A stretch of 64,000 nucleotides of DNA from assembly GCF_025717675.1 (NCBI RefSeq), contig NZ_JAJIRT010000001.1:310001-374000 (forward strand), read 5' to 3'. The notes beneath the pieces are model-generated. The model did not search any database. It was not told where the DNA came from and worked only from the letters and a program-made list of their open reading frames with translations. This DNA is from Paucibacter sp. DJ2R-2. Its GTDB lineage: Bacteria; Pseudomonadota; Gammaproteobacteria; Burkholderiales; Burkholderiaceae_C. The translations under genes and the position numbers were made by a program. Shown here in pieces: positions 53,336-62,919 of the stretch. The stretch's first letter is position 1. Every line of letters begins with the position of its first letter.

Positions 53336-55348
53336 ATGTCCAACGCACCCACCCTGCAATCCCTGCTCACCGAAGCCATGACCCAGGCGCCGGGTCTGAG
53401 CCGCCATGTCCTGAACGCCATCCAGGACGAACTGGACAGCCGGCCCAAGCACTTCCATCTGCTTGACGGCTGGCGCCGCATGCGCGCGCGCTTCGCCAAC
53501 GATTTCGAGACCGCCCTGCTGCCCTTGCTGCAAGCCTCGGCGCGCGGCGAAGACCCGCTGCAGCGCAAACTCGACGACATCAATTCCCTGAGCCTGGTCG
53601 ACGACCGCCAGGCCCTGCAAGACGTGGCCGTGGCCCATGTGATCCATGCGGTAGAAGAACATGCGCGCGCCGAGCTGCACCAGCTCGGCAATGTCTTCGC
53701 CGCCCTGCGCGGCACCGCGCGCGCACTCAAGAACGAGAACCCGGTGCGGCCGGCCCTGTTCGCCCAGGCCTTGCTGGTGGCCCTGTCCAGCGTCGAGATG
53801 GAGCCGCAGGCGCGCTACGAACTGATGCAGGCCGCCTCCCAGCCCATGGCAAGCGGCTTGTTGCGGCTCTACAGCGCCCTGTGCGCCCAGCTGCGCGCGG
53901 CCGATCTGAACCAGATGGTGGCCAGCCACGCAGCGCGCGTCGACCCGGACGCCGAGCTGCGCCTGGCCCTGGCGCGCCGCAGCACCCAGCCGGCCACGCT
54001 CGACGGCCTGGCCCGACGCGTCCACGAACACAATACCCGGCCGGCACCACTGGGCCAAGCGGGGGCCGGCGCCACTGCACCGGCCGCGCCGGTGTTCCGG
54101 GCCGGCCATGGGCCTGATCTGCTGAGTCGCCTCTACGACCAGATCCTGGCCGACCCGCGCCTCTTGCCGCCACTCAAGGCCTTGCTGGCGCGACTGCAGG
54201 TGGCCGTGGTCCGCCTGGCGCGCAGCGATGCCAACCTCTTGCACAAGCAGGACCACCCAACCTGGGGCCTGCTCAACCGCGTCGCCGCCCATGGCATGGC
54301 CTTCGAGCGCGCCGACGACGAGCGCCTGCAGAGCTTTCTGCGCTTCATCGAGGCCGAAGTGCAGAGCCTGATCGACGTGGCCGTGCCAAGCGCGGCGCTG
54401 TTCCAGCAGGCCCTGACACGGGTCGAGGCGCACCTGAGCAGCCAGGCCCAGCAACGCAGCGAGCGCAGCGCCCAGGCCCTGGGTGCGCTCGAACGAGAGT
54501 CCATGCGCGAGCCCTGGCGCAAACTGCTGCACGAGCAACTGGCAGCGCAAACCATCGAGGCGCCACTGGGGCCCAAGCTGCGCCGCTTCATGAACACCGC
54601 CTGGGTGGAGGTGATCGTGCAGGCCATGGTGCTGCATGGTCGCGAATCGCCCCAGGCCATGATGCGCATCGAATGGGTAGACCAGCTGATGGAAAGCCTG
54701 CACGACACCCCCGATGAGCGCTCACGCCAGCGCCTGCGCCAGCGACTGCCGGGCCTGATCGAAGGCCTGCGCAGCGGCTGCGATGCCATCGCGCTGCCGG
54801 AAGCCCAGCGCGAATCGGTGCTGCAGGAGCTGATGCTGCAGCATGGCCGCCTGCTGCGCGGCATGAGCGCCCTGCCCGATGCGGCCAAGCCAATCGAAGC
54901 CAGCCCGCGCGGACCGAATTCCCAGGAGCTCAGCCCCGAGGAGTTGCTGCAGCGCCTGCTGATCGAACGCGAATCACAGATGTCCACGCAATGGGCCCAC
55001 ACCCGGGTCAACCGCGGCCACCTGCCCACCGTGCCGGTGCAGCTCTACGACCAGGGCGACACGCCCGAGGCCCGCTCGGCCGTCGGCGCCTGGCTGGACG
55101 GCTTGCACATCGGCGGCTGGTACCACCTGTTCATCCAGAGCAACTGGCTGACCGCGCAGGTGGCCTGGATCAGCGAGAGTGGCCAGTTCTTCCTCTTTGT
55201 CGGCCAGGACCCCGACCAGCGCCATTCCCTGACGCGCGCGGCCCTGGAGCGACTGCTGACCCACGGCCTGATCACGGCCCTCGATGAAAACAGCCTGGTG
55301 CAGCGCGCGGTCGACACCTTGATGCAAGACCTCGACGATGCGGTCTGA
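53336..55348 (+). CDS. DUF1631 family protein
   Basis: A 670-residue protein of the DUF1631 family, widespread in beta- and gammaproteobacteria with no established function and sometimes mislabelled thymidine phosphorylase. The amino part is long and helical (for example FANDFETALLPLLQ and DDINSLSLVDDRQALQDVAV). The carboxyl end has the family beta segment WYHLFIQSNWLTAQVAWISESGQFFLFV, resembling a PilZ-like fold. The ATG at 53336 was chosen. It follows groEL, separated by a terminator, and overlaps the patatin gene by 11 bases. A link to c-di-GMP through the PilZ-like end is speculation. Confidence 0.85.
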   Translation: MSNAPTLQSLLTEAMTQAPGLSRHVLNAIQDELDSRPKHFHLLDGWRRMRARFANDFETALLPLLQASARGEDPLQRKLDDINSLSLVDDRQALQDVAVAHVIHAVEEHARAELHQLGNVFAALRGTARALKNENPVRPALFAQALLVALSSVEMEPQARYELMQAASQPMASGLLRLYSALCAQLRAADLNQMVASHAARVDPDAELRLALARRSTQPATLDGLARRVHEHNTRPAPLGQAGAGATAPAAPVFRAGHGPDLLSRLYDQILADPRLLPPLKALLARLQVAVVRLARSDANLLHKQDHPTWGLLNRVAAHGMAFERADDERLQSFLRFIEAEVQSLIDVAVPSAALFQQALTRVEAHLSSQAQQRSERSAQALGALERESMREPWRKLLHEQLAAQTIEAPLGPKLRRFMNTAWVEVIVQAMVLHGRESPQAMMRIEWVDQLMESLHDTPDERSRQRLRQRLPGLIEGLRSGCDAIALPEAQRESVLQELMLQHGRLLRGMSALPDAAKPIEASPRGPNSQELSPEELLQRLLIERESQMSTQWAHTRVNRGHLPTVPVQLYDQGDTPEARSAVGAWLDGLHIGGWYHLFIQSNWLTAQVAWISESGQFFLFVGQDPDQRHSLTRAALERLLTHGLITALDENSLVQRAVDTLMQDLDDAV

Positions 55349-57662
55349 GGGCGGCGCACGCTGGGGCTTGGGGTTCGCCGGCTTGCTGCTGGCCAGCCTG
55401 GCACTCGCCCAAGCGCCGGGCACCAGCACGGTGGCCGCTCCGACCAGCGAGCCCGCGGCACCCGCAGCTCAGCCCGCAGCTCAGCCCGCCGCTCAGCCAG
55501 GCCCACAGCTGCGGCCACAGATCGGCCTGGTGCTGTCGGGTGGCGGCGCGCGCGGCTTGGCCCATGTCGGCGTACTCAAGGTGCTGGAGCGAGAGCACAT
55601 CCCCGCCGACATGATTGCAGGCACCTCCATGGGCGCCATCATTGGCGGCCTCTTTGCCAGCGGCATGAGCGCGCGAGATCTGGAGCGCGAACTCTTGGCC
55701 GTCAACTGGGGCACGGTCTTCAACAGCCGGGTCGACCGGCAGCAACTCTCGCAGCGCCGCAAGGAAGAGGACTTCGAGTTTTCGCCGGCCGTGGAGGTGG
55801 GCATGCGCGAGGGCGAATTCCGCCTGCCGCAGGGCACGCTGTCCAGCCGCGGCCTGGAAATTCTCTTGCGCCGCTTCACCCTGCCGGTGCGCAATGTGCA
55901 GAACTTCGACGATCTGCCCACGCCCTTCCGCGCCGTGGCCACCGATCTGGAGACCGGGGCGCAGCGCATCATGCGCGAGGGCGACTTGGCCCTGGCCTTG
56001 CGCTCCAGCATGAGCGTGCCGGGCGTGTTCGCACCGACCGAATGGCAGGACCGCATCCTGGGCGACGGCGGCCTGGTCAACAACCTGCCGGTCGATGTGG
56101 CGCGCAGCCTGGGCGCCGAGCGCCTGATCGCGGTCAATGTCGGCACGCCGCTGTCGGGACGCTCGGCACTGAGCTCTCTGGTCGGCGTGACCGGGCAGAT
56201 GATCAACATCCTGACCGAGCAGAATGTGCAGCGCAGCCTGGCCAGCTTGCGCGCAGACGATCTGCTGATCACGCCCAAGCTGGGGCCGCTTGGCGCCGGC
56301 GACTTTGACAAGACCCGCGAATTGATCGCCGCCGGCGAAGCGGCGGCCGAGGCCTTGCTGCCGCGCCTGCGCGGGCTGGCCCTGGGCCCTGCGGCCTATG
56401 CCGAATGGCAGCTGGAGCGCGTGCGCCGCAATCAGCCCAAAGCCATGCTGGCCGCGGTGAAGTTCGAGGGCAGCAGCATCACCAACCCCGAGCGCTTCAA
56501 GGCACAGCTGGAATCGGCACCGGGCCAGATCTTCGACACCGAGCGGGCCGAACGCGATGCGCGCCTGCTGGCCTCCTCGGGAGATTACGAGCGGGTGGAC
56601 TACCACGTCGAACAGCGCTCTGGCGGCGACGCCCTGGTCTTCACCATGGACGACAAGCACTGGGGGCCCAACTACTTCCGGATCGGCCTGGACCTGAGCA
56701 CCGATTTCGACGGCGAGAGCGCCTTCAATCTGCGCATCTCCCACAACCGCCACTGGCTGACAAAGCTGGGCACGGAATGGCGCAACCAGCTGACCATCGG
56801 CCAAACCCCGCGCTTCTACAGCGAGATCTACCAACCGCTGAGCTTCCAGCTGGGACGCTCGAACGACTGGTTTGTCTCCGCCTGGGGTGAGCTCGACCGC
56901 CGCAACTTCACCCTCTACCAGGACACCAGCGATGTGGCCGTGGCCCGCCTGCAGCGCCAGGCCGCCACCTTTGGCGCCGACCTGGGTCAGCCCTGGGGCC
57001 GCTTGGGCGAGTTGCGCCTGGGACTGCAGCACCAGAACTGGCGGGTCACGCCCAAGCTGGCGCCGACCGTGATCAGCGACAACCGCCTGGACAAGGTCTG
57101 GAGCGAAACCGGCCTGCGCCTCAAGGCCGTGGTCGACCAGCTGGACTTCGCCAATTTCCCGCAGCGCGGCTACCGGGTGCTTTTCGAAGCGATTGCCGGC
57201 CAACAAAGCGGCGGCAGCGTGCGCCACGCGGCCTTCCACCGCGCCGAGTTGCAAGGCACTTGGGTGCGCAGCTGGGGCACCGACACCCTCAATCTGCACG
57301 CTCGCACCTTCCTGGCGCGCCAGCCCGAAGACTCGGCGCAAGGCCCCTACTCGCTGGGCGGCTTCCAGCAGCTCTCGGGCTACCAGCCGGGGCAGCTGAT
57401 CGGCGACACCCTGGTGTTCGGCCGCGCCACCTACTACCGACGCTTGCGCGAGACGCCGCTGCTGACGCGCGGCTTCTTCTATGGCGGCTCGCTGGAAATC
57501 GGCAATGCCTGGGGGCAAAACGACAAGGTCTCGTCCAAGGATTTGCGCACGGCGGCCAGCGTCTTCATTGGCGCCGACACTGGCATCGGCCCGCTCTACC
57601 TGGCCCTGGGCCGGGCGCCGCAGGGCAGCTCGGCCATCTACCTCTTCATCGGCCGGCCCTGA
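55338..57662 (+). CDS. PlpD-type patatin phospholipase autotransporter (type Vd)
   Basis: A 774-residue outer-membrane or secreted lipase. It has a signal peptide, an Ala/Gln/Pro repeat linker (AAQPAAQPAAQP), then a patatin domain with oxyanion loop GGGARG (68-73), nucleophile GTSMG (Ser97) and dyad Asp243 in GDGG. A POTRA-like region follows (KFEGSSITNPERFKAQLESAPG), and the carboxyl half from about 400 is a BamA-type beta barrel (GLDLSTDFDGESAFNLRISH, later FPQRGYRVLFEA). The order matches type Vd secretion as in Pseudomonas PlpD. The start ATG overlaps the DUF1631 end by 11 bases. Its role as a secreted phospholipase A1 is expected from the family. Confidence 0.9.
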   Translation: MRSEGGARWGLGFAGLLLASLALAQAPGTSTVAAPTSEPAAPAAQPAAQPAAQPGPQLRPQIGLVLSGGGARGLAHVGVLKVLEREHIPADMIAGTSMGAIIGGLFASGMSARDLERELLAVNWGTVFNSRVDRQQLSQRRKEEDFEFSPAVEVGMREGEFRLPQGTLSSRGLEILLRRFTLPVRNVQNFDDLPTPFRAVATDLETGAQRIMREGDLALALRSSMSVPGVFAPTEWQDRILGDGGLVNNLPVDVARSLGAERLIAVNVGTPLSGRSALSSLVGVTGQMINILTEQNVQRSLASLRADDLLITPKLGPLGAGDFDKTRELIAAGEAAAEALLPRLRGLALGPAAYAEWQLERVRRNQPKAMLAAVKFEGSSITNPERFKAQLESAPGQIFDTERAERDARLLASSGDYERVDYHVEQRSGGDALVFTMDDKHWGPNYFRIGLDLSTDFDGESAFNLRISHNRHWLTKLGTEWRNQLTIGQTPRFYSEIYQPLSFQLGRSNDWFVSAWGELDRRNFTLYQDTSDVAVARLQRQAATFGADLGQPWGRLGELRLGLQHQNWRVTPKLAPTVISDNRLDKVWSETGLRLKAVVDQLDFANFPQRGYRVLFEAIAGQQSGGSVRHAAFHRAELQGTWVRSWGTDTLNLHARTFLARQPEDSAQGPYSLGGFQQLSGYQPGQLIGDTLVFGRATYYRRLRETPLLTRGFFYGGSLEIGNAWGQNDKVSSKDLRTAASVFIGADTGIGPLYLALGRAPQGSSAIYLFIGRP

Positions 57663-57668
57663 GCGCGA

Positions 57669-58457
57669 TCAGTCCTTCGCTGTGTCGGCGTCATCCAGCT
57701 GCGCCGCCGGATCAGGCAGATCGGCCGGATTGAAGCTGGCCTGCACCAGGGTCACGCTGTGGGCCCATTCGTACAGGATGTGGGCCACATCGGCCACGCC
57801 CTGCTTCTTCAGCGCCGAGAACAGGGTCACGCGCACATCCGACTCTTCGGTGACGATGTCGCCGAGGAAATCCTGGGTGGCGAAGAAGGCCGCATCAGCC
57901 TCCTTGCGATTGAGCTTGTCGGCCTTGGTCAGCAGCACCAGCAGCTTGATCTCGCCATTGCGCACGCGCGGCGTAACGAACTCCAGCAACTGCTTGTCCA
58001 GATCGGTCAGGCCCAGGCGCGAGTCGACCATGAGCACCACACCCGAGAGGCTGCGGCGCACTTCCAGATAGTCGGCCATGACCTTCTGCCAACGCAGCTT
58101 GGCGGCCTTGGCCACGGCGGCATAGCCGTAGCCAGGCAGGTCGGCGAACAAGGCGTTCGGTGCGTCCTTGGGGCCCAGGTGGAACAGGTTGATGTGCTGG
58201 GTGCGGCCCGGGGTCTTGGACGCAAAAGCCAGGCGCTTTTGCTGGGCCAGGGTGTTGATGGCGGTGGACTTGCCGGCGTTCGAGCGGCCCACGAAGGCGA
58301 TCTCGGGCAGCTCGTTCGGCGGCAGATGGACCAGCTGGCTGGCAGTGGTCAGAAAACGCGCGGTGTGGGTCCAGCCCAACACCACCTTGTCGGTGGGGGT
58401 GGCCGCGGCAACCGGATTTGGCGCGTTTTCTTGCGGCTCAGAAGTGGTGTTGGTCAT
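57669..58457 (-). CDS. yihA: Ribosome biogenesis GTP-binding protein YihA/YsxC
   Basis: A 262-residue GTPase needed for late 50S ribosome assembly. G1 is GRSNAGKS (57-64), the family KTPGRTQHINLF segment supplies the G2 region, G3 is DLPGYGYA and G4 is TKAD (LLVLLTKADKLNRKE). The variable ends (Asn/Ala/Pro-rich start, Asp-rich tail) are normal. The start is the ATG at 58455-58457. It is divergent from the cytochrome c4 gene, a gene order known in other Burkholderiales. Confidence 0.96.
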   Translation of the reverse strand: MTNTTSEPQENAPNPVAAATPTDKVVLGWTHTARFLTTASQLVHLPPNELPEIAFVGRSNAGKSTAINTLAQQKRLAFASKTPGRTQHINLFHLGPKDAPNALFADLPGYGYAAVAKAAKLRWQKVMADYLEVRRSLSGVVLMVDSRLGLTDLDKQLLEFVTPRVRNGEIKLLVLLTKADKLNRKEADAAFFATQDFLGDIVTEESDVRVTLFSALKKQGVADVAHILYEWAHSVTLVQASFNPADLPDPAAQLDDADTAKD

Positions 58458-58525
58458 GAAGTGTTCAGGCTTGGTGGATTGCCATTGTAAAATCTATGGG
58501 TTGCGCTTACCGAATCAATATATTC

Positions 58526-59158
58526 ATGATGAAGACTGCTGCTGTCCTGACCTCGAGCCTCGTGCTTGCATTCGCCACGTTCTCGGCGGCACAAGCCAAC
58601 GAAACCAAAGCCGCCGCCAAGCCTGACTTGGTCAAGGGCGCTGCCATTTCGGCCCAGGTCTGCGCCGCCTGCCACACGGCAGATGGTTCGCGCGGCAGCC
58701 CGGCCAACCCCATCCTGCAAGGCCAACACCCCGAGTACCTGGCCAAGCAGCTGACCGAATTCAAGGCCGGCATTCGCAAGAACGCCGTCATGCAAGGCAT
58801 GGCCGCCGTGGTGTCGGACGAAGACATCAAGCATGTCGCCGCCTTCTACGCCTCCAAGCAAGCCAAGCCCGGCTTCGCCAAGGACAAGACCCTGGTTGAG
58901 CTCGGCGAAAAGATCTACCGCGGTGGCATCGCCGATCGCTCGATCCCGGCCTGCGCTGCCTGCCACAGCCCGAACGGCGCCGGCATGCCAGCCCAGTACC
59001 CGCGTCTGGCCGGCCAGCATTCCGACTACACGGAAGCCCAGCTGATCGCCTTCCGCTCGGGCGCCCGCGCCAACAACGCCCAGATGACCGGTGTCGCAGC
59101 CAAGCTCAATGACCGCGAAATCAAGGCTGTGTCCGACTACATCGCCGGCCTGCGCTGA
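58526..59158 (+). CDS. Cytochrome c4 (di-haem, periplasmic)
   Basis: A 210-residue periplasmic cytochrome with two haem motifs: CAACH at 46-50 and CAACH at 143-147. The signal peptide ends near residue 24 (TFSAAQAN). Axial Met residues are plausible at NAVMQGMAAV and NAQMTGVA. Such cytochromes pass electrons to terminal oxidases. The ATG at 58526 or 58529 is the start. A terminator separates it from resB, whose product helps assemble c-type cytochromes, so the neighbourhood is consistent. Confidence 0.95.
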   Translation: MMKTAAVLTSSLVLAFATFSAAQANETKAAAKPDLVKGAAISAQVCAACHTADGSRGSPANPILQGQHPEYLAKQLTEFKAGIRKNAVMQGMAAVVSDEDIKHVAAFYASKQAKPGFAKDKTLVELGEKIYRGGIADRSIPACAACHSPNGAGMPAQYPRLAGQHSDYTEAQLIAFRSGARANNAQMTGVAAKLNDREIKAVSDYIAGLR

Positions 59159-59197
59159 GCCCGGGCGCGCCTTCGGCCGCTGCACCTGATCACGAAC

Positions 59198-59226
59198 AAG
59201 GCCGGTGAAGTTCACCGGCCTTTTTT
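59198..59226 (+). terminator. Rho-independent terminator of the cytochrome c4 gene
   Basis: AAGGCCGGTG pairs with CACCGGCCTT around AAGTT, followed by a T-run to 59226. Confidence 0.9.
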
Positions 59227-59273
59227 CATGGGCCCTCCCTTGATGTCTCGGGGCCACCGACAATCCTGCTTCC

Positions 59274-61529
59274 ATGAGCGACACCCTTCCCTCCAGCGAG
59301 TACGCGCTTGACACCGTGCCGTCCGGCCTGGCGCCGACGGCTGCGCCCGAGCCTGCGGCGTCGCCCGAACCCAGCGAGGCCGCGCCGCCGCCAGCGCCCG
59401 CAGCCATCGTCGCGCACTCGCCAGGCCGGGAGCTGCTCGACCTGCTGGCCTCGATGCGCTTTGCCATCGCCCTGCTGACCATCATCTGCATCGCCTCGGT
59501 GATCGGCACCGTGGTCAAGCAGCGCGAGCCGCTCAACAACTACGTCAACCAGTTCGGCCCCTTCTGGGCCGAGGTGTTCGGCAAGTTCGACCTCTACACC
59601 GTCTACGGCGCCTGGTGGTTCCTGCTGATCCTGGCCTTTCTGGTCACCTCGACCAGCCTGTGCATCACACGCAACGCGCCCAAGATCCTGCAAGATCTGC
59701 GCAATTTCAAGGAATCGGTGCGCGAGCAATCGCTGCAGGCCCACCACCACAAGGCCATCCTGCAGCTGAGTCGGGCGCCCGAGGCGGCCCTGGCCGACCT
59801 GAAGAACCGCCTGAGCGCTGGCGGCTGGAAGACCAAGGTGCAGGTCCGCGACCGCGGTGTGATGTTGGCGGCACGGCGTGGCGCCAGCAACAAGCTCGGC
59901 TATCTGGCGGCGCACTCGGCCATCGTGTTGGTCTGCCTGGGCGGCCTGCTCGATGGCGACCTGCTGGTGCGCGGCCTGATGTGGGCCCAGGGCAAGACGA
60001 TTTACGAAGGCGGCGGCCTGATCAGCGAGGTCAAGCCCGAACACCGACTGCCGCCCAACAACCCGAGCTTCCGCGGCAATTTGATGGTGCCGGAAGGCGC
60101 CACAGCCGGCACGGCCGTCCTGTCCATGCCCAGCGGCGTGGTGCTGCAGGACCTGCCCTTCGACGTCGAGCTGAAGAAGTTCATCGTCGAGTACTACGAA
60201 ACCGGCATGCCCAAGCTGTTCGCCAGCGACATCGTCATCCGTGACCGTGAGACCGGGCTGACGACCGAAAAGCGCGTCAAGGTCAATGAACCGGCCCAGC
60301 ACCGCGGCATCGCCATCTACCAGAGCAGCTTCGAAGACGGCGGCTCCAGCCTCAAGCTGCAGGCCCTGCCCATGGCCCGCAAGGCGGGCGCGGCCAAGCC
60401 CTTCGCCATTGATGGCGTGGTCGGCGGCAGCACGCAGCTGGCCAGCGGCGATTCCAAGGACGGCGAAAGCCTGCGCCTGGAGTTCAACGGCCTGCGCGTG
60501 ATCAATGTCGAGAACATGAGTTCCGGCGGCAAGGGCGGCAGCGGCAAGGAAGGCAGCACCGATGTGCGCGCCGTCGACCTGGTCAACCGCCTGCAGAACC
60601 ATATGGGCAGCGGCGCACGAGGTGGCGCTGACAAGGAGCTGCGCAATGTCGGCCCCTCCTTCAGCTACCGCCTGCGCGACGCCGCTGGTCAGGCCCGCGA
60701 ATACAACAACTACATGCTGCCGGTCGATCTGGACGGGCAGAAGGTCTACCTGGCCGGCGTGCGCGAGACCCCGACCGAAGCCTTCCGCTACCTGCGCATC
60801 CCGGCCGATGCGGATCTCAGCCTGGACAGCTGGATGCGCTTGCGCCAGAGCCTGCTCGACCCGGAGCAGCGCGAGCGCGCCGCACGCCGCTACGCGCAGG
60901 CGGCCACGCCCAATGACAAACCGCAGATGACGCCGCAATTGCAGGCCACGGCACGCCGTGCGCTCAATCTGTTTGCCGGTGCCGAGCCTGCCAAGGCCGA
61001 CACCAGCGGCGGTTGGGGCGGCCTGCCGGCGCTGAGCCAGTTCATCGAGAGCGAAGTGCCAGAGGGCGAGCGCCAGCGCGTCTCCGAGGTACTGCTGCGC
61101 ATCCTCAATGGCAGCCTGTTCGAGCTCTACAAACTGAGCCGCGAGCAGGCCGGCCTGAGCGCCGCGACGGCGGATGCCAGCACCCAGGCCTTCATGACCC
61201 AGGCCGTGTTGTCGCTGTCGGACAGCATGTTCTACCCGGCGCCGGTGCTGCTGCAACTGAACGATTTCAAGCAGGTGCAGGCCAGCGTATTCCAAGTGAC
61301 CCGCGCGCCCGGCCAGAAACTGGTCTACTTGGGTGCGGTGCTCCTGATCATCGGCGTGTTCGCCATGCTCTACATCCGCGAGCGCCGCCTGTGGCTGTGG
61401 CTGGAACCCAGCCCGGGCCAACCGGAAACCACACGGGTGCGCATGGCCATGGCCAGCACGCGCGAGTCGCCGGACCTGGCCACCGAGTTCGAACAATTGC
61501 AAGGCTATCTCTTGAAGGAAGGCGTATGA
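59274..61529 (+). CDS. resB: Cytochrome c biogenesis protein ResB (Ccs1)
   Basis: A 751-residue system II cytochrome c maturation component, acting with CcsA to deliver haem to apocytochromes in the periplasm. It has the family opening ELLDLLASMRFAIALLTIICIASVIGTVVKQREPLNNYVNQFGPFW and the segment VYGAWWFLLILAFLVTSTSLCITRNAP. A large periplasmic loop (residues 250-680) and a last membrane segment near LVYLGAVLLIIGVFAMLYIRERR complete it. The ATG at 59274 is preceded by an Ala/Pro-rich variable end. Its TGA overlaps the ccsA ATG, indicating coupling. Confidence 0.96.
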   Translation: MSDTLPSSEYALDTVPSGLAPTAAPEPAASPEPSEAAPPPAPAAIVAHSPGRELLDLLASMRFAIALLTIICIASVIGTVVKQREPLNNYVNQFGPFWAEVFGKFDLYTVYGAWWFLLILAFLVTSTSLCITRNAPKILQDLRNFKESVREQSLQAHHHKAILQLSRAPEAALADLKNRLSAGGWKTKVQVRDRGVMLAARRGASNKLGYLAAHSAIVLVCLGGLLDGDLLVRGLMWAQGKTIYEGGGLISEVKPEHRLPPNNPSFRGNLMVPEGATAGTAVLSMPSGVVLQDLPFDVELKKFIVEYYETGMPKLFASDIVIRDRETGLTTEKRVKVNEPAQHRGIAIYQSSFEDGGSSLKLQALPMARKAGAAKPFAIDGVVGGSTQLASGDSKDGESLRLEFNGLRVINVENMSSGGKGGSGKEGSTDVRAVDLVNRLQNHMGSGARGGADKELRNVGPSFSYRLRDAAGQAREYNNYMLPVDLDGQKVYLAGVRETPTEAFRYLRIPADADLSLDSWMRLRQSLLDPEQRERAARRYAQAATPNDKPQMTPQLQATARRALNLFAGAEPAKADTSGGWGGLPALSQFIESEVPEGERQRVSEVLLRILNGSLFELYKLSREQAGLSAATADASTQAFMTQAVLSLSDSMFYPAPVLLQLNDFKQVQASVFQVTRAPGQKLVYLGAVLLIIGVFAMLYIRERRLWLWLEPSPGQPETTRVRMAMASTRESPDLATEFEQLQGYLLKEGV

Positions 61530-62905
61530 ACAGCGCAAGCAGCAGCACCGTCAGCGCAGGCCGCCCAGCGGTCCGCGGCCAGGACCTGGGCTACTTCTCC
61601 GGACGCAACGCCATCGACTGGGGCTTCGCCGCCCTGATCCTGGCCGGCGGCCTGTTCGCCTTCTCGCGCTACGGCGCCTCCATGGACGGCTATGAGAAAG
61701 GCATCCTGATCTGTGCCTTGCCGGCCCTGATCGCTCTGGGCTGGTTCTGGGCGCCGCTGCGCTGGCTGTGTGCCGGCGTGGGCGCAGCCAGCCTGCTGGC
61801 CATCGGCCTCTACGTCCAAACGCCCGACGCCTTCGGCGCCGACCTGGCCGCGGCCGACAAGGTCTTTTGGCTGAAGTACGCCCTGTCCAGCCAAAGCGCG
61901 ATCCTGTGGATGAGCGTGCTCTTCTACATGGCCACGCTGTTCTACTGGGGTGGCTTCTTCACCCAGCGCGGCCAGACCAGCGCTGCTGAAGCCATCGGCT
62001 CGCGCCTGACCTGGGCCGCCGTCTTCATGGCCTTGGTGGGCACCATGGTGCGCTGGTTCGAAAGCCACCAGATCGCCCCTGACATCGGCCACATTCCGGT
62101 CAGCAATCTCTACGAAGTCTTCGTGCTGTTCGCCTGGATGACAGCCCTGTTCTACCTGTACTACGAAGCGAAGTTCAAGACCCGCGCCCTGGGCGCTTAT
62201 GTGCTGCTGGTGATCAGCGCGGCGGTGACTTTCCTGCTCTGGTACACGGTGGCGCGCGAGGCGCATGAGATTCAGCCCCTGGTGCCGGCCCTGCAGAGCT
62301 GGTGGATGAAGATCCACGTGCCTGCCAATTTCGTCGGCTACGGCACCTTCGCCCTCGCGGCCATGGTGGCCCTGGCTTATTTGCTCAAGACCGCCAGCCT
62401 GCGCGCGCTGAGCCTGGGACTGATCGCCATGCCGGCGGCGCTGATCGCCATGATTCTGGCCGCCCGCTTCGGTGCCGACCTGCCGGCTGAGACCATCGCC
62501 GGCCTGGACGGTTGGGCGCGCAAGATGGCCGGCCTGCTGGTCTTCTTCGTGCTGGCCGTGGCCCTGCGCAGCCGCCTGACGGCCCGCCTGCCCGAGCTGA
62601 GCACCCTGGACGACCTGATGTACAAGGCCATCGCCCTGGGCTTTGCCTTCTTCACCATCGCCACCATCCTCGGCGCCTTCTGGGCCGCCGAAGCCTGGGG
62701 GGGCTATTGGAGCTGGGACCCGAAGGAGACTTGGGCGCTGATCGTCTGGCTCAATTACGCGGCCTGGCTGCATATGCGCCTGATGAAGGGTTTGCGCGGC
62801 GCCGTCTCCGCCTGGTGGGCGCTGGCCGGCCTGGTGGTCACCACCTTCGCCTTCCTGGGCGTGAACATGTTCCTGTCCGGCCTGCACTCCTACGGCACGC
62901 TCTGA
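61526..62905 (+). CDS. ccsA: Cytochrome c biogenesis protein CcsA (ResC/CcsB type)
   Basis: A 459-residue multi-pass membrane protein, the haem-handling partner of ResB. The tryptophan-rich WWD motif is WGGYWSWDPKETWALIVWLNYAAWLH near residue 391. Conserved His residues flank it, for example the one in FESHQIAPDIGHIPVSNLYE. At this length it is the standard system II form. ATG 61526 overlaps the resB stop as ATGA. The names ccsA and ccsB are used interchangeably for this gene in annotation. A solute-binding protein gene follows after 14 bases. Confidence 0.95.
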   Translation: MNSASSSTVSAGRPAVRGQDLGYFSGRNAIDWGFAALILAGGLFAFSRYGASMDGYEKGILICALPALIALGWFWAPLRWLCAGVGAASLLAIGLYVQTPDAFGADLAAADKVFWLKYALSSQSAILWMSVLFYMATLFYWGGFFTQRGQTSAAEAIGSRLTWAAVFMALVGTMVRWFESHQIAPDIGHIPVSNLYEVFVLFAWMTALFYLYYEAKFKTRALGAYVLLVISAAVTFLLWYTVAREAHEIQPLVPALQSWWMKIHVPANFVGYGTFALAAMVALAYLLKTASLRALSLGLIAMPAALIAMILAARFGADLPAETIAGLDGWARKMAGLLVFFVLAVALRSRLTARLPELSTLDDLMYKAIALGFAFFTIATILGAFWAAEAWGGYWSWDPKETWALIVWLNYAAWLHMRLMKGLRGAVSAWWALAGLVVTTFAFLGVNMFLSGLHSYGTL

Positions 62906-62919
62906 ACACCGGCCACAGC

